Of a stretch of DNA of 49,826 bases, positions 1 to 8,480 are shown one piece after another. Within the stretch, counting starts at the first letter, position 1. Every line of letters begins with the position of its first letter. The DNA is from Billgrantia montanilacus (lineage in GTDB: Bacteria; Pseudomonadota; Gammaproteobacteria; Pseudomonadales; Halomonadaceae), in NCBI RefSeq assembly GCF_003336675.1, contig NZ_QPII01000026.1:2157-51982 (forward strand), written 5' to 3'. The translations under genes were made by a program, and so were the position numbers. The notes under the pieces are model-generated. The model had not been told where the DNA came from, did no database searches, and saw nothing but the letters and a program-made list of their open reading frames with translations.

Positions 1-144
1 TACGACGTGCTTGAATTCCTGAACCAGCATTTCGTCTTCGTGGCCTTCCACGTAGATGTTGCCCACGGAATCCGGGGTGAAGGCGCCAGCGGTGATGTTG
101 CCCTGGGTCTGGCCTTCGATGCTGATATAACAAGGTGTCGGCAT
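1..144 (-). CDS. hcp: Type VI secretion tube protein Hcp, N-terminal part (cut by window edge)
   Basis: The 48 visible codons start MPTPCYISIEGQTQGN and continue through TAGAFTPDSVGNIYVEGHED, the typical N-terminus of the secreted Hcp family. Hcp forms hexameric rings that stack into the inner tube of the type VI secretion system; it also serves as a carrier or effector scaffold. The start is fixed by an AAGGAG box 7 nt upstream of the ATG. The rest of the gene lies beyond the left edge, so it cannot be said whether this is an orphan hcp or part of a T6SS cluster; no other T6SS gene is visible to the right. A sigma-54 type promoter lies about 53 nt upstream. The family assignment is secure; the role in this organism is inferred. 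Confidence 0.92.
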   Translation of the reverse strand, partial: MPTPCYISIEGQTQGNITAGAFTPDSVGNIYVEGHEDEMLVQEFKHVV

Positions 145-196
145 GAGTCTGCTCCTTGACGATGTGAGTGAATGTCCGATGGACGGTACTGTAGGG

Positions 197-211
197 GCAG
201 AAAACGTGCCG
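197..211 (-). promoter_or_regulatory. Sigma-54 (-24/-12) promoter of hcp
   Basis: Read on the minus strand this is CGGCACG-TTTT-CTGC. The consensus is TGGCACG-N4-TTGC. The invariant GG and GC lie at the exact sigma-54 spacing. The site points at hcp, with a predicted start about 12 nt downstream and a short leader. Sigma-54 control of hcp is known in other T6SS-bearing gammaproteobacteria (VasH-type activators). Use of this site here is inferred. Confidence 0.6.
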
Positions 212-277
212 ACATTGGATAAACAAAATAAAAACAAACGGTTGCTATTAATCAGACAACTATGGCTAATCAAAATT

Positions 278-333
278 AGGCAAGATGCTGCCTGAATCGA
301 GCAAGATCTTGCCCGGCGGGCAAGAAATTGCCT
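278..333. promoter_or_regulatory. Cluster of GGCAA/TTGCC palindromes, candidate enhancer for hcp
   Basis: Four overlapping dyads lie within 56 bp: AGGCA-N6-TGCCT (278-293), the perfect 12-mer GCAAGATCTTGC (301-312), CTTGCCC-ggc-GGGCAAG (308-324) and GGCAA-N4-TTGCC (319-332). They share a core close to GGCAAGAT/TTGCC. They sit about 70-135 bp upstream of the -24/-12 promoter, where sigma-54 activators usually bind, with an A/T-rich stretch (215-277) between that could bend. The rest of this 369-bp gap (334-513) shows no gene. The activator gene is not in view. Confidence 0.5.
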
Positions 334-513
334 AATTCGAATTTGGTTTTGGTCTTGAAAACCTTGTCAGAATAGTGCCTGAGCTTGGTGAGGCGAGTAT
401 TCGTGATATAGCTAACGGCCGATTTATCGCGTGGAGTACGAGCGCATTCTGATTCTGGGTGTGATTCATGGGTGTCGTCTGCTGGAAAACACAGAGCGCT
501 TTCCTCAATAGAG

Positions 514-1746
514 TCAGGCCTCCCGCGGCAACGCCAGGCTGATCGCCACTGTGGCTGCCAGCATGGCGCTCGAGACCCACAGCGTGGCGGTGAGCCCGCC
601 GTTCATGTAGAGCCAGCCCGACAGCAGGGTGCCGATCAGCCGCCCCATGGCGTTGGCCATGTAGTAGAAGCCGACGTCCAGCGAGACGCCGTCGGCGCGG
701 GCCAGCTTGACGATCAGGAAGCTGTGCAGGCTCGAGTTCACCGCGAACACCGCACCGAACAGCAGCAGCCCACCGAGCAACACGAGGTGCGGCTGCCAGC
801 CTCCTCCCGCCACATCCAGCCCCCGTTCTTGAAGACCGAGGGCAATCACCGCCGGCAGGACGGCGAGGCCAGCCGCCCACAGGATGGCGGCAGAACGTCC
901 CGCATGACGCCCGGTAATGCGAGGTGCCATTGCCTGTACCGCGCCGTAGCCGATGACCCACAGCGCCAGGAATCCCCCCACCCGCCAGCTGTCCCAGCCG
1001 AACTGCGTGGCCAGGAAGACCGGCAACGCCACCACGAACCAGACGTCGCGGGCGCCGAACAGGAACAGCCGTGCCGCCGACAGCACGTTGATCGCCGGGC
1101 TCTTGGAGAGAATCTCGCGAAACTTCGGCTTGGCCTTGGCGCGGCCCAGGTCGGCATCGAGCCTGACCAGCGAAAGCGCCAGTACGCCGGCGAGCATCAG
1201 CGCCATGGCCAGTATCGCGCCCTGGAATCCGATGAGCGTCAGCAATAGACCACCCATGAAGAACCCCACACCCTTGAGCGCGTTCTTGGAGCCGGTAAGC
1301 AGTGCCACCCAGCGGTAGAGCGCCTGATGGCCGGCGTCGCCGGCAGGCACCAGGGTCTTGATCGCGCTCTTGGCGCTCATCTTGTTGAGGTCCTTGGCGA
1401 TGCCCGAGAGCGCCTGGGCAGCCATCACCCAGGGCACGCTGAGCCAGGCTATCGGCACCAGCAGCATGGCCAGGGCGAACACCTGCAGCCCCAGGCCGAG
1501 GTTCATGGTGCGGTTGAGCCCCAGGCGCGCGCCCAGCCAGCCGCCCACCAGGTTGGTGACCACGCCGAAGAACTCGTAGAACAGGAACAGCAGCGCCACT
1601 TCCAGCGCCGAGTAGCCGAGCTGGTGGAAGTAGAGCACCACCAGCATGCGCAGGGCGCCGTCGGTCAGCGTGAAGGCCCAGTAGTTGCCGGTAACCAGCA
1701 GGTACTGGCGCACCTCGCGGGGCAGGGCGGCGACGCGAGCGATCAT
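514..1746 (-). CDS. arsJ: Organoarsenical efflux MFS transporter ArsJ
   Basis: The product is a 410-residue major facilitator protein with about 12 hydrophobic segments. It opens with MIARVAALPREVRQYLLVTG and carries the ArsJ-like stretch GIAKDLNKMSAKSAIKTLVP. In the known ArsJ system a dedicated GAPDH makes 1-arseno-3-phosphoglycerate from arsenate. ArsJ exports this unstable product, which breaks down outside the cell. The start codon overlaps the stop of the GAPDH gene (ATGA at 1743-1746), so the two are translationally coupled, the arrangement known for this pair. Family membership rests on sequence resemblance plus this partner. A generic sugar or drug transporter is less likely. Confidence 0.88.
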   Translation of the reverse strand: MIARVAALPREVRQYLLVTGNYWAFTLTDGALRMLVVLYFHQLGYSALEVALLFLFYEFFGVVTNLVGGWLGARLGLNRTMNLGLGLQVFALAMLLVPIAWLSVPWVMAAQALSGIAKDLNKMSAKSAIKTLVPAGDAGHQALYRWVALLTGSKNALKGVGFFMGGLLLTLIGFQGAILAMALMLAGVLALSLVRLDADLGRAKAKPKFREILSKSPAINVLSAARLFLFGARDVWFVVALPVFLATQFGWDSWRVGGFLALWVIGYGAVQAMAPRITGRHAGRSAAILWAAGLAVLPAVIALGLQERGLDVAGGGWQPHLVLLGGLLLFGAVFAVNSSLHSFLIVKLARADGVSLDVGFYYMANAMGRLIGTLLSGWLYMNGGLTATLWVSSAMLAATVAISLALPREA

Positions 1747-2771
1747 GCGTCGGCTTTCCCTACCTTGGCGGCCAGCTCCACGGTGCGGCAGGCGTAGCCG
1801 TACTCGTTGTCGTACCAGGCGTAGAGCTTCACCTGGGTGCCGGCCACCACCATGGTGGAGAGCGCGTCGACGATGGAGCTGCGCGGGTCGCTGCGGTAGT
1901 CGATGGAAACCAGCGGGCGCTCCTCATATCCCAGGATGCCGGCCAGTTCGCCCTCGGCAGCGTCCCTGAGCAGGGCGTTGACCTCTTCCACCGTGGTTTC
2001 GCGCTGCACCTCGAACACCATGTCGGTGAGCGAGGCATTGGCCAGCGGTACGCGTACCGCGTGGCCGTTCAGCTTGCCGGTGAGCTCCGGGAAGATCGCC
2101 GTAATGGCCTTGGCAGAGCCGGTGGTGGTCGGGATCAGGCTCATGCCGCAGGCCCGTGAGCGGCGCAAATCAGGCTTTTGTGGAGAGCTGGGGGCATCCA
2201 GGATCACCTGGGTGTTGGTGATGTCGTGAATGGTGGTCATGGAGCCGTGGCGGATGCCGAGCTGCTCGTGGATCACCTTGACCACCGGCGCCAGGCAGTT
2301 GGTGGTGCAGCTCGCGGCGGTGACGATACGGTGCTTGGCCGGATCGAACAGATGATCGTTGACGCCTATCACCACGTTGAGCACGCTTTCTTCCTTGACC
2401 GGGGCGCTGACCACTACGCGCTTCACCCCCTGGTCGAGATAGCCCTGCAGTTTCTCGGTTGTCTTGATCTTGCCCGAGCATTCGATCACCACGTCGCAGC
2501 TGGACCAGTCGGTGTCGGCGATGTCGCGATTCGCGGTGAAGTCGATGTGCTTCCCGGCGACGATCAGGGCGTCGTCATTGGCCGTGATATCATCGCCGCC
2601 ACCGGTCCACTGGCCGTGCACGGAGTCGAACTGCAGCAGGTGGGCGAAGGTGGCGGCGTTGCCGCCCGGGTCGTTGATACGCATGAACTCGATATCCGGG
2701 TTCGACCAGCCGGCGCGAAGTGCCAGGCGACCGATGCGGCCGAAGCCGTTGATGCCGATGCGAAGGGTCAC
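1743..2771 (-). CDS. ArsJ-associated glyceraldehyde-3-phosphate dehydrogenase
   Basis: This 342-residue GAPDH begins MTLRIGINGFGRIGRLALRA, the Rossmann NAD-binding start. It carries the catalytic cysteine in AASCTTNCLAP and the C-terminal WYDNEYGYACR motif. GAPDH accepts arsenate in place of phosphate, giving 1-arseno-3-phosphoglycerate, and the adjacent arsJ exports that compound. The two genes overlap by 4 bp. The start is GTG, preceded by AAGGAG 7 nt upstream, so it is well supported. The gene is first in its operon and diverges from hrpB. It could in principle serve glycolysis, but the coupling to arsJ argues for arsenic resistance. No arsR, arsC or arsB is in the window. Confidence 0.9.
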   Translation of the reverse strand: MTLRIGINGFGRIGRLALRAGWSNPDIEFMRINDPGGNAATFAHLLQFDSVHGQWTGGGDDITANDDALIVAGKHIDFTANRDIADTDWSSCDVVIECSGKIKTTEKLQGYLDQGVKRVVVSAPVKEESVLNVVIGVNDHLFDPAKHRIVTAASCTTNCLAPVVKVIHEQLGIRHGSMTTIHDITNTQVILDAPSSPQKPDLRRSRACGMSLIPTTTGSAKAITAIFPELTGKLNGHAVRVPLANASLTDMVFEVQRETTVEEVNALLRDAAEGELAGILGYEERPLVSIDYRSDPRSSIVDALSTMVVAGTQVKLYAWYDNEYGYACRTVELAAKVGKADA

Positions 2772-2832
2772 GGTGCGCTCCTTTTTCCCTGAGATGTTGG
2801 TGCCTGAGACGTGTCGCTGAAATGTGCCTTAA

Positions 2833-2853
2833 ATATATGGCAAATCGTATATG
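2833..2853 (-). promoter_or_regulatory. Possible ArsR-type operator upstream of the arsJ operon
   Basis: On the minus strand the site reads CATATA-CGATTTGC-CATATA: two CATATA boxes 14 bp apart, with the outer ATATA/TATAT bases also forming a dyad. A/T-rich sites of this look are bound by ArsR/SmtB repressors. It lies about 60 bp upstream of the GAPDH GTG and just before hrpB. No arsR gene is in view, so assignment is inference. Confidence 0.35.
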
Positions 2854-2871
2854 AAAAAGGATGACAATTCG

Positions 2872-5337
2872 ATGACAGCGTCGGCGTCATCGGCTCTGCC
2901 TATCGAGACCCGTCTGGATGACATCCACCTGGCACTCGCCGGTCATAACCGTGCCGTGCTGGTCGCGGAACCGGGTGCCGGCAAGACCACCCGGGTTCCC
3001 CTGGCACTGCTCGAGGCGCCCTGGTGTGGCCAGGGCAAGCTTCTGCTGCTGGAACCCCGCCGCGTGGCGGCCAGACTTGCCGCCGGTTTTATGGCCGATA
3101 GCCTCGGTGAACCGGTAGGGGAGACCGTTGGCTACCGGATGCGGGGCGAGAGTCGAGTCGGTGCCAATACGCGCCTCGAGGTCGTCACCCAGGGGATACT
3201 GACCCGAATGCTGCAGGACGACCCCCTGCTCGAAGGGGTCGCGGGAGTCATCTTCGACGAGTTTCACGAACGCAGCCTGGAGGCCGACCTGGGCCTGGCG
3301 CTGGCGCTTGACGCCCAGTCGGTGCGCGACGACCTGCGCCTGCTGGTGATGTCGGCGACCCTGGACGTCGAGGCGCTGCTCGGCGTCCTGGGCCAGGATA
3401 CCCCGGTGATCGATTGCCCTGGCCGGGCCTATCCCGTGAAGACGCGATACTTCCCCGTCAATGGCGGCCGGGATATGGCACGCCAGCAGTGCGCAGCGGT
3501 AATAGAGGCCATGCAAGAGGAAGCGGGTGACGTCCTGGCGATACTCCCCGGGGTGGCTGAGATTCGCCGCCTGGCCAGGGAGCTGAGCGCGCGGCGGCCC
3601 GACCTTTCGGTCATGGAACTGCATGGGCGGCTGCCGCTGGATGCCCAGCGCCGTGCGCTACGCCCGGACCCGCAAGGCCATCGCCGGGTGGTGCTGGCCA
3701 CGGCGATTGCCGAATCCAGCCTGACCGTGGAAGGGGTTCGCATCGTGGTCGACGCCGGCCAGGAGCGGGTGCCGGTTTTTCAACCAAGCAGCGGGCTGAC
3801 CCGGCTGGAGACCCGCCGGGTCAATCGCGCCAGCGCCGATCAGCGCCGTGGCCGTGCAGGGCGTCAGGGGCCCGGCCTCTGCCTGCGGCTATGGGCCGAG
3901 GAACAGCCACTGATTCCCCACGGCGAGCCGGAGATCCGACAGGCCGACCTGGCGCCGCTGGCATTCGAACTGGCCCGCTGGGGAGTCACGGACATCGCGG
4001 CACTCGCCTGGGTCACGCCGCCGCCGACCGGTGCGCTGGCCGCCGGGCGGGATCTGCTCCGGCGGCTCGGCGTGATCGACGAGGCTTGTCATCTCACCGC
4101 GCTGGGACGTCGCTGCGTCCGCTGGCCCACCCATCCGCGCCTGGCGGTGATGCTGGAGCGAGCCCATGAGCTGGAGGCGCTGCCGCTGGCCTGTGCGCTG
4201 GTGGCGGCGCTTGAGGGGCGCGACCTGGATGGCGAGCAGGACCTGGAGCCGGCGCTTCAGGCGCGCCTCGCCGACGCCAGGCGTTTTGGCCAGTGGCATC
4301 AGGAGGCACGTCGCCTGGCGCGCATCGGCGGCTGCGGACTGGAGGTGAAAAGCCTCGCCCCGCTGGGTGAGCTGCTGGCGCTGGCCTATCCGGAGCGCAT
4401 CGGACAGCGTCTCGCCCCCGGTCGATTTCGGCTGGCCGGGGGAGGGCTCGCCACCCTTCCCGAGGAGCATCCGCTGGCTCACGCCGAGCTGCTGGTGGCC
4501 GCTGACCTGGATGGCCAGGCCAGTGGCGCCCGGATATATCGCGGGGTGGCGCTGGCTGCCGACAGGCTCGCGGGTCTCTATCCCGAGACCGCCGAATGGC
4601 GGGCGAACATCGAATGGTCGGAGGAGCAGGGCCGGCTGGTGGGCGAGCAGCTGCGCGGCCTGGGGGCGGTGGTGCTGGCAAGAAGGCCGCTTCAGCAACT
4701 ACCGCCCGAGACGGTGCGACAGGCATTGCTCGAGGCATTGCGCCGCCGCGGCGTGCTGCCTTTCGACGAGGCGGCCGACCAGCTGCGCGGGCGGGTGGCG
4801 CTGCTGCGCCGGGAGCTGGGCTCTCGTTGTGATCAGGAGGACTGGCCGGATTGGTCGACGGCGGCGCTGCTCGATGATATCGAGAGCTGGCTGGGCCTGC
4901 ATCTCGACAGTATCACCCGGCTCGAGGCCGTGGAGCGCCTGCCCCTGGCGCGGTATCTGCTCGACAGCCTCGACTGGTCGCTTCGCTCACGCCTTGACGA
5001 CCTGGCGCCGGAACGACTGGGCGTGCCCAGTGGATCGCATGTCCGTCTCGACTACAGGCCCTGCCTGGAGGGAGGCGAGCCGGTACTGGCGGTAAAGCTG
5101 CAGGAGCTGTTCGGCTGGCGGGCCTCGCCGTGTGTCGCCGGCGGGCGCGTGCCAGTGCTGCTGCACCTGCTCTCGCCGGCACGGCGCCCGCTGCAGGTCA
5201 CGGCGGATCTCGCCAGCTTCTGGGCCAACGGTTACCCCGAGGTGCGTCGGGAGATGCGCGGGCGTTATCCGAAGCATCCCTGGCCCGAGGACCCGCTTAC
5301 CGCTGAGGCCTCCGCACGCACCAAGCGGCGAAACTGA
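2872..5337 (+). CDS. hrpB: ATP-dependent helicase HrpB
   Basis: This DEAH-box RNA helicase-like protein has 821 residues, the usual HrpB length. Motifs in order are Walker A in AEPGAGKTTRVPL, DEFHERS (motif II), SATLD (motif III), the motif VI region QRRGRAGRQGPG, then helicase-associated and HrpB C-terminal domains. HrpB is a widespread bacterial protein whose substrate is poorly defined; it is not essential in E. coli. The start is placed at MTASASS because AAAAGGA lies about 10 nt upstream. The in-frame ATG at 2851 has no ribosome site and overlaps the candidate arsJ operator. The gene stands alone on the plus strand and converges on the P-type ATPase gene. Confidence 0.93.
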   Translation: MTASASSALPIETRLDDIHLALAGHNRAVLVAEPGAGKTTRVPLALLEAPWCGQGKLLLLEPRRVAARLAAGFMADSLGEPVGETVGYRMRGESRVGANTRLEVVTQGILTRMLQDDPLLEGVAGVIFDEFHERSLEADLGLALALDAQSVRDDLRLLVMSATLDVEALLGVLGQDTPVIDCPGRAYPVKTRYFPVNGGRDMARQQCAAVIEAMQEEAGDVLAILPGVAEIRRLARELSARRPDLSVMELHGRLPLDAQRRALRPDPQGHRRVVLATAIAESSLTVEGVRIVVDAGQERVPVFQPSSGLTRLETRRVNRASADQRRGRAGRQGPGLCLRLWAEEQPLIPHGEPEIRQADLAPLAFELARWGVTDIAALAWVTPPPTGALAAGRDLLRRLGVIDEACHLTALGRRCVRWPTHPRLAVMLERAHELEALPLACALVAALEGRDLDGEQDLEPALQARLADARRFGQWHQEARRLARIGGCGLEVKSLAPLGELLALAYPERIGQRLAPGRFRLAGGGLATLPEEHPLAHAELLVAADLDGQASGARIYRGVALAADRLAGLYPETAEWRANIEWSEEQGRLVGEQLRGLGAVVLARRPLQQLPPETVRQALLEALRRRGVLPFDEAADQLRGRVALLRRELGSRCDQEDWPDWSTAALLDDIESWLGLHLDSITRLEAVERLPLARYLLDSLDWSLRSRLDDLAPERLGVPSGSHVRLDYRPCLEGGEPVLAVKLQELFGWRASPCVAGGRVPVLLHLLSPARRPLQVTADLASFWANGYPEVRREMRGRYPKHPWPEDPLTAEASARTKRRN

Positions 5338-5360
5338 AAAGTGACTGATACCCCTCCCGC

Positions 5361-5377
5361 GAGTGGGTCAGCCACTC
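5361..5377. terminator. Weak hairpin between convergent hrpB and ATPase genes
   Basis: GAGTGG-gtcag-CCACTC forms a 6-bp stem in the 60-bp gap where hrpB and the ATPase gene converge. There is no clear T-run on either side, so function as a terminator is only suggested by position. Confidence 0.3.
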
Positions 5378-5398
5378 TTCCTCCGCTAGCGTCGAGTC

Positions 5399-8173
5399 TC
5401 AGTGGGGCGTTGTTGTCCGGGCGTTGCCTTGCTGTCCCCTGGATGGGGTGTTGGACGATTTGCGCTGGCGTAACACCCACTTCTCCAGTTCCACGACCAG
5501 GAATATCACCACGCTGCCGGCCAGTATGACGAACCAGTGAAGTGGCCCAAGGCCGGCGCTGCCGAAGATCGTCTGCATGAGCGGGATATAGGTCCAGCCA
5601 AGTTGCAGCAGCACCACTAGCCCGATAGCGATCCATACCGGACGACTGCCGAAGATGCCCTGCGAGGAGAGGGCGCTGTTGACCAGGAAGCGGCTGTTGA
5701 TGAGATAGGCGGCGCTGCCCATGACCAACATGTTGACCGCCCCGGCACGCGCTAGCTCGGCGCTGCCTTCCTGCGCGACCAGGATCCAGCTGAACATGCC
5801 GAACACGCCGATCAACAGCAGAACCGATACGAACACGACTCGCCACAGCAGGAACAGGTCGAGCAGCGCCGCCGATGGATCGCGTGGCTGACGCTGCATG
5901 ATATCCGGCTCGGCCTTCTCGAAGGCCAGGGCCAGGCCCAGGGTCACCGCCACAACCATGTTCACCCATAGCGCCTGTAGCGGCGTCACCGGCAGCATGG
6001 TTCCTCCGAGCACGGCAAGCATGATGGCCAGGCCCTGCCCGCCGTTGGTGGGCAGGATGAAGGTAATGGTCTTGCGAATATTGTCGTAGACTTTCCGCCC
6101 CTCTTCGATGGCACTGACGATGGTGGCGAAGTTGTCATCGGCCAGCACCATCTCGGCGGCCTGCTTGGCGGCTTCGGTGCCCTGGATGCCCATGGCCACG
6201 CCGACATCGGCGCGCTTGAGGGCAGGGCCGTCGTTGACGCCGTCGCCGGTCATGGCGCAAATCCCGCCCTTGGCCTGCATCGCCTTGACCAGGCGCAGCT
6301 TGTGTTCCGGCGCGGCGCGGGCGAAGACATCCACCGTCAGGATCTTTGACTCGAGTTCCTCATCGCTCATGGCTTCAAGCTCGCGCCCGCTCACCGCATT
6401 CTCGGTCTGCGCGAAACCCAGCTGGCCGGCAATGGCGCGGGCAGTCACGGCATGGTCGCCGGTCACCATCACCGGGCGAATGCCGGCTTCCAGGCATTGC
6501 TTGACGGCCTTGATGGCGGCTTCCCGAGGCGGGTCGAGCAGCCCCACCAGCCCCAGCAGCACCAGGCCCTTCTCGGCATGGTCGTCGCTCAATTCGCCCG
6601 AGATGTCTTCGCCATCCTTCTCCGCCAGCGCCAGCACTCGCAGGCCACGCGACGACAGCTCATGGATTCGCTCTTCCCATACCTGGTGGTCGAGTTCGGT
6701 ATCGCCATCGTCACCCCGAACCCTGTGACACATCTCCAGAAGCCGGTCAGGCGCGCCCTTGACCAGCACCCGGCTGCCATCCAGGTCGTTGAGCGTGGCC
6801 ATGTACTTGCGCTCGGACTCGAAGGGAATGGCGTCCCTGCGGGGGTGATCGTCGCGAAGCTTGCGGATATCGACATCGCCCTTGGCCGCGGCCACGACCA
6901 GCGCACCTTCGGTGGGGTCTCCGTGTATCGTCCATCGCGCTTCCTCCTCGGCCAGCTCGGCGTCGTTGCACAGCACCCCGACCTTGAGGAAGTGCGCAAG
7001 AGCGGGGTAGTCGTCCAGCGTGACCGCCTCGCCCAATTCGTCGCTCTCCACGTCGCTCGGGGCGACATGCAGCTTGCCCTCCGGTTTGAAGCCGATGCCG
7101 GTAAGCCGAAACTCTCCCTCGGGTAGCCAGATGGCCTGCGCCGTCATTTCATTGCGAGTCAGCGTGCCGGTCTTGTCGGAAAAGATGGTGGAGATCGAGC
7201 CCAGCGTCTCTACGGCAGGCAGCCGGCGAATAATGGCGTTGCGCCTCGCCATGGCCTGTACCCCCAGCGCGAGGGATATGGTCACGATGGCGGGTAGACC
7301 TTCCGGTATGGCGGCAACAGCCAGGCCCACAGCGGCCATGAACATGGCGCTGACGGCCTGGTCATGAATGATCACCCCGAAGGCGGCGGTCAGCGCGGCA
7401 GCCGCGAGAATGAAGATCGCCAGCACGCGTCCGGCCCGGTCGAGTTGTTGCAGCAAGGGCGTCTTGAGCTGCTCGACATCGCGCAACATCTCGGAGATAC
7501 GCCCGATTTCGGTATGGGTGCCGGTTTCCACCACGAGACCCACAGCCGTGCCCTGGGCAACGATGGTACTGGCGTAGGCCATGGCGCTGCGGTCGGCGAG
7601 GTCGGCCTCTTCCTCTACCGGTTCCGTCTGCTTGTCGACCGGCGTTGATTCACCGGTCAGCGCTGCCTCTTCGGTTCGCAGCCGCTTCGCCTCGATCAGG
7701 CGCAGGTCCGCCGGTATCCGGTCGCCGCTCTCGACCATCACGATATCACCGGGGACCAACTTCTCGGCATCGATGGTGTGTCGCTTTCCGCCACGCAGTA
7801 CATTCGCCTGGGGTGAGAGCATGTCTCGTATGCTCTCCAACGCCTGCTCGGCCTTGCCCTCCTGGATGAAGCCGATTAGTGCGATGATGATGACGACACC
7901 AAGAATGGCAAGGGCATCCAGCGTCTGGCCAAGCCCCAGGCTGGCAACCGCCGCGACGATCAGGATCAGCATCAGGATGTTGTTGAACTGCTCGAGCAGT
8001 CGCCTCCACCAAGGGCGCCCTTGGGCCTGCTGCAGGCGGTTGGGACCATGTTCGGCGAGCTTTGCCTGGGCCACTTCATCCGTCAGTCCAGTGCGGGTCG
8101 CGTCCAGGCTCGCCAGGGCCTCTTCGGCGGACATGGCATGCCAGGCGGTGCGGGCGTCACGGCGTTCGGGCAT
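5399..8173 (-). CDS. Cation-transporting P-type ATPase (P2-like)
   Basis: This is a full-length P-type ATPase of 924 residues. It has an N-terminal cation ATPase domain (MPERRDARTAWHAMSAEEAL), the A-domain TGES loop in EEAALTGESTPVD, TM4 AAIPEGLPAIVTI, the phosphorylation motif SDKTGTLT, KGAPDRLL in the nucleotide domain, the hinge MTGDGVNDGPALKRADVG and a C-terminal cation ATPase domain. It pumps a cation across the inner membrane using ATP. TM4 keeps the PEGL glutamate. TM6 reads LWVNMVVAVTLGLALAFE, where calcium pumps have NLVTDG, so two calcium ligands are absent and the ion is uncertain. The start is moved to 8173, where GGAG sits 8 nt upstream; a longer frame to 8251 lacks a ribosome site. 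It stands alone. Confidence 0.9.
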   Translation of the reverse strand: MPERRDARTAWHAMSAEEALASLDATRTGLTDEVAQAKLAEHGPNRLQQAQGRPWWRRLLEQFNNILMLILIVAAVASLGLGQTLDALAILGVVIIIALIGFIQEGKAEQALESIRDMLSPQANVLRGGKRHTIDAEKLVPGDIVMVESGDRIPADLRLIEAKRLRTEEAALTGESTPVDKQTEPVEEEADLADRSAMAYASTIVAQGTAVGLVVETGTHTEIGRISEMLRDVEQLKTPLLQQLDRAGRVLAIFILAAAALTAAFGVIIHDQAVSAMFMAAVGLAVAAIPEGLPAIVTISLALGVQAMARRNAIIRRLPAVETLGSISTIFSDKTGTLTRNEMTAQAIWLPEGEFRLTGIGFKPEGKLHVAPSDVESDELGEAVTLDDYPALAHFLKVGVLCNDAELAEEEARWTIHGDPTEGALVVAAAKGDVDIRKLRDDHPRRDAIPFESERKYMATLNDLDGSRVLVKGAPDRLLEMCHRVRGDDGDTELDHQVWEERIHELSSRGLRVLALAEKDGEDISGELSDDHAEKGLVLLGLVGLLDPPREAAIKAVKQCLEAGIRPVMVTGDHAVTARAIAGQLGFAQTENAVSGRELEAMSDEELESKILTVDVFARAAPEHKLRLVKAMQAKGGICAMTGDGVNDGPALKRADVGVAMGIQGTEAAKQAAEMVLADDNFATIVSAIEEGRKVYDNIRKTITFILPTNGGQGLAIMLAVLGGTMLPVTPLQALWVNMVVAVTLGLALAFEKAEPDIMQRQPRDPSAALLDLFLLWRVVFVSVLLLIGVFGMFSWILVAQEGSAELARAGAVNMLVMGSAAYLINSRFLVNSALSSQGIFGSRPVWIAIGLVVLLQLGWTYIPLMQTIFGSAGLGPLHWFVILAGSVVIFLVVELEKWVLRQRKSSNTPSRGQQGNARTTTPH

Positions 8174-8480
8174 TTCCCTATCTCCGAAGGCAAAAGATGG
8201 ATGTAGCCATGTGTAGCATACCCCGTGCTGCACTGCAGTGATGCAGGGCAAGAAATGAACACAACCTGCTGCGCGCTATGGTGAAGTCTTATCGCCTGTC
8301 ACGGCTGCCTGATGGACGATGTCGCCCCTGGCAGGCCTTGAAGAGTGTAGTGGCTGTGAAAGTTAACGGGTGTAGAGTTACGTGTAACGATTACCTACGA
8401 CAGGGCGACGGTTACCATCCGGGCAGAGGTCATGCCGTGACCGGTCGTCAAGTTGTGTTGCCGAGCAGGAGAGGAGAGTC
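8174..8480. other. Divergent intergenic region, ATPase/ychJ
   Basis: This 307-bp gap holds no credible gene. A perfect palindrome CACTGCAGTG (8231-8240) lies on the ATPase side, and a GTTAC-gt-GTAAC dyad (8377-8388) on the ychJ side. Promoters for both divergent genes must lie here, but none is clear enough to call. Confidence 0.4.

Noticed and set aside
278..333. CRISPR-like repeats upstream of hcp
   Set aside because: The repeats are overlapping short dyads without constant-length spacers; they fit protein binding sites better.
8231..8240. CACTGCAGTG palindrome as an operator
   Set aside because: Ten-base palindromes occur by chance; no second copy or promoter alignment supports a function.
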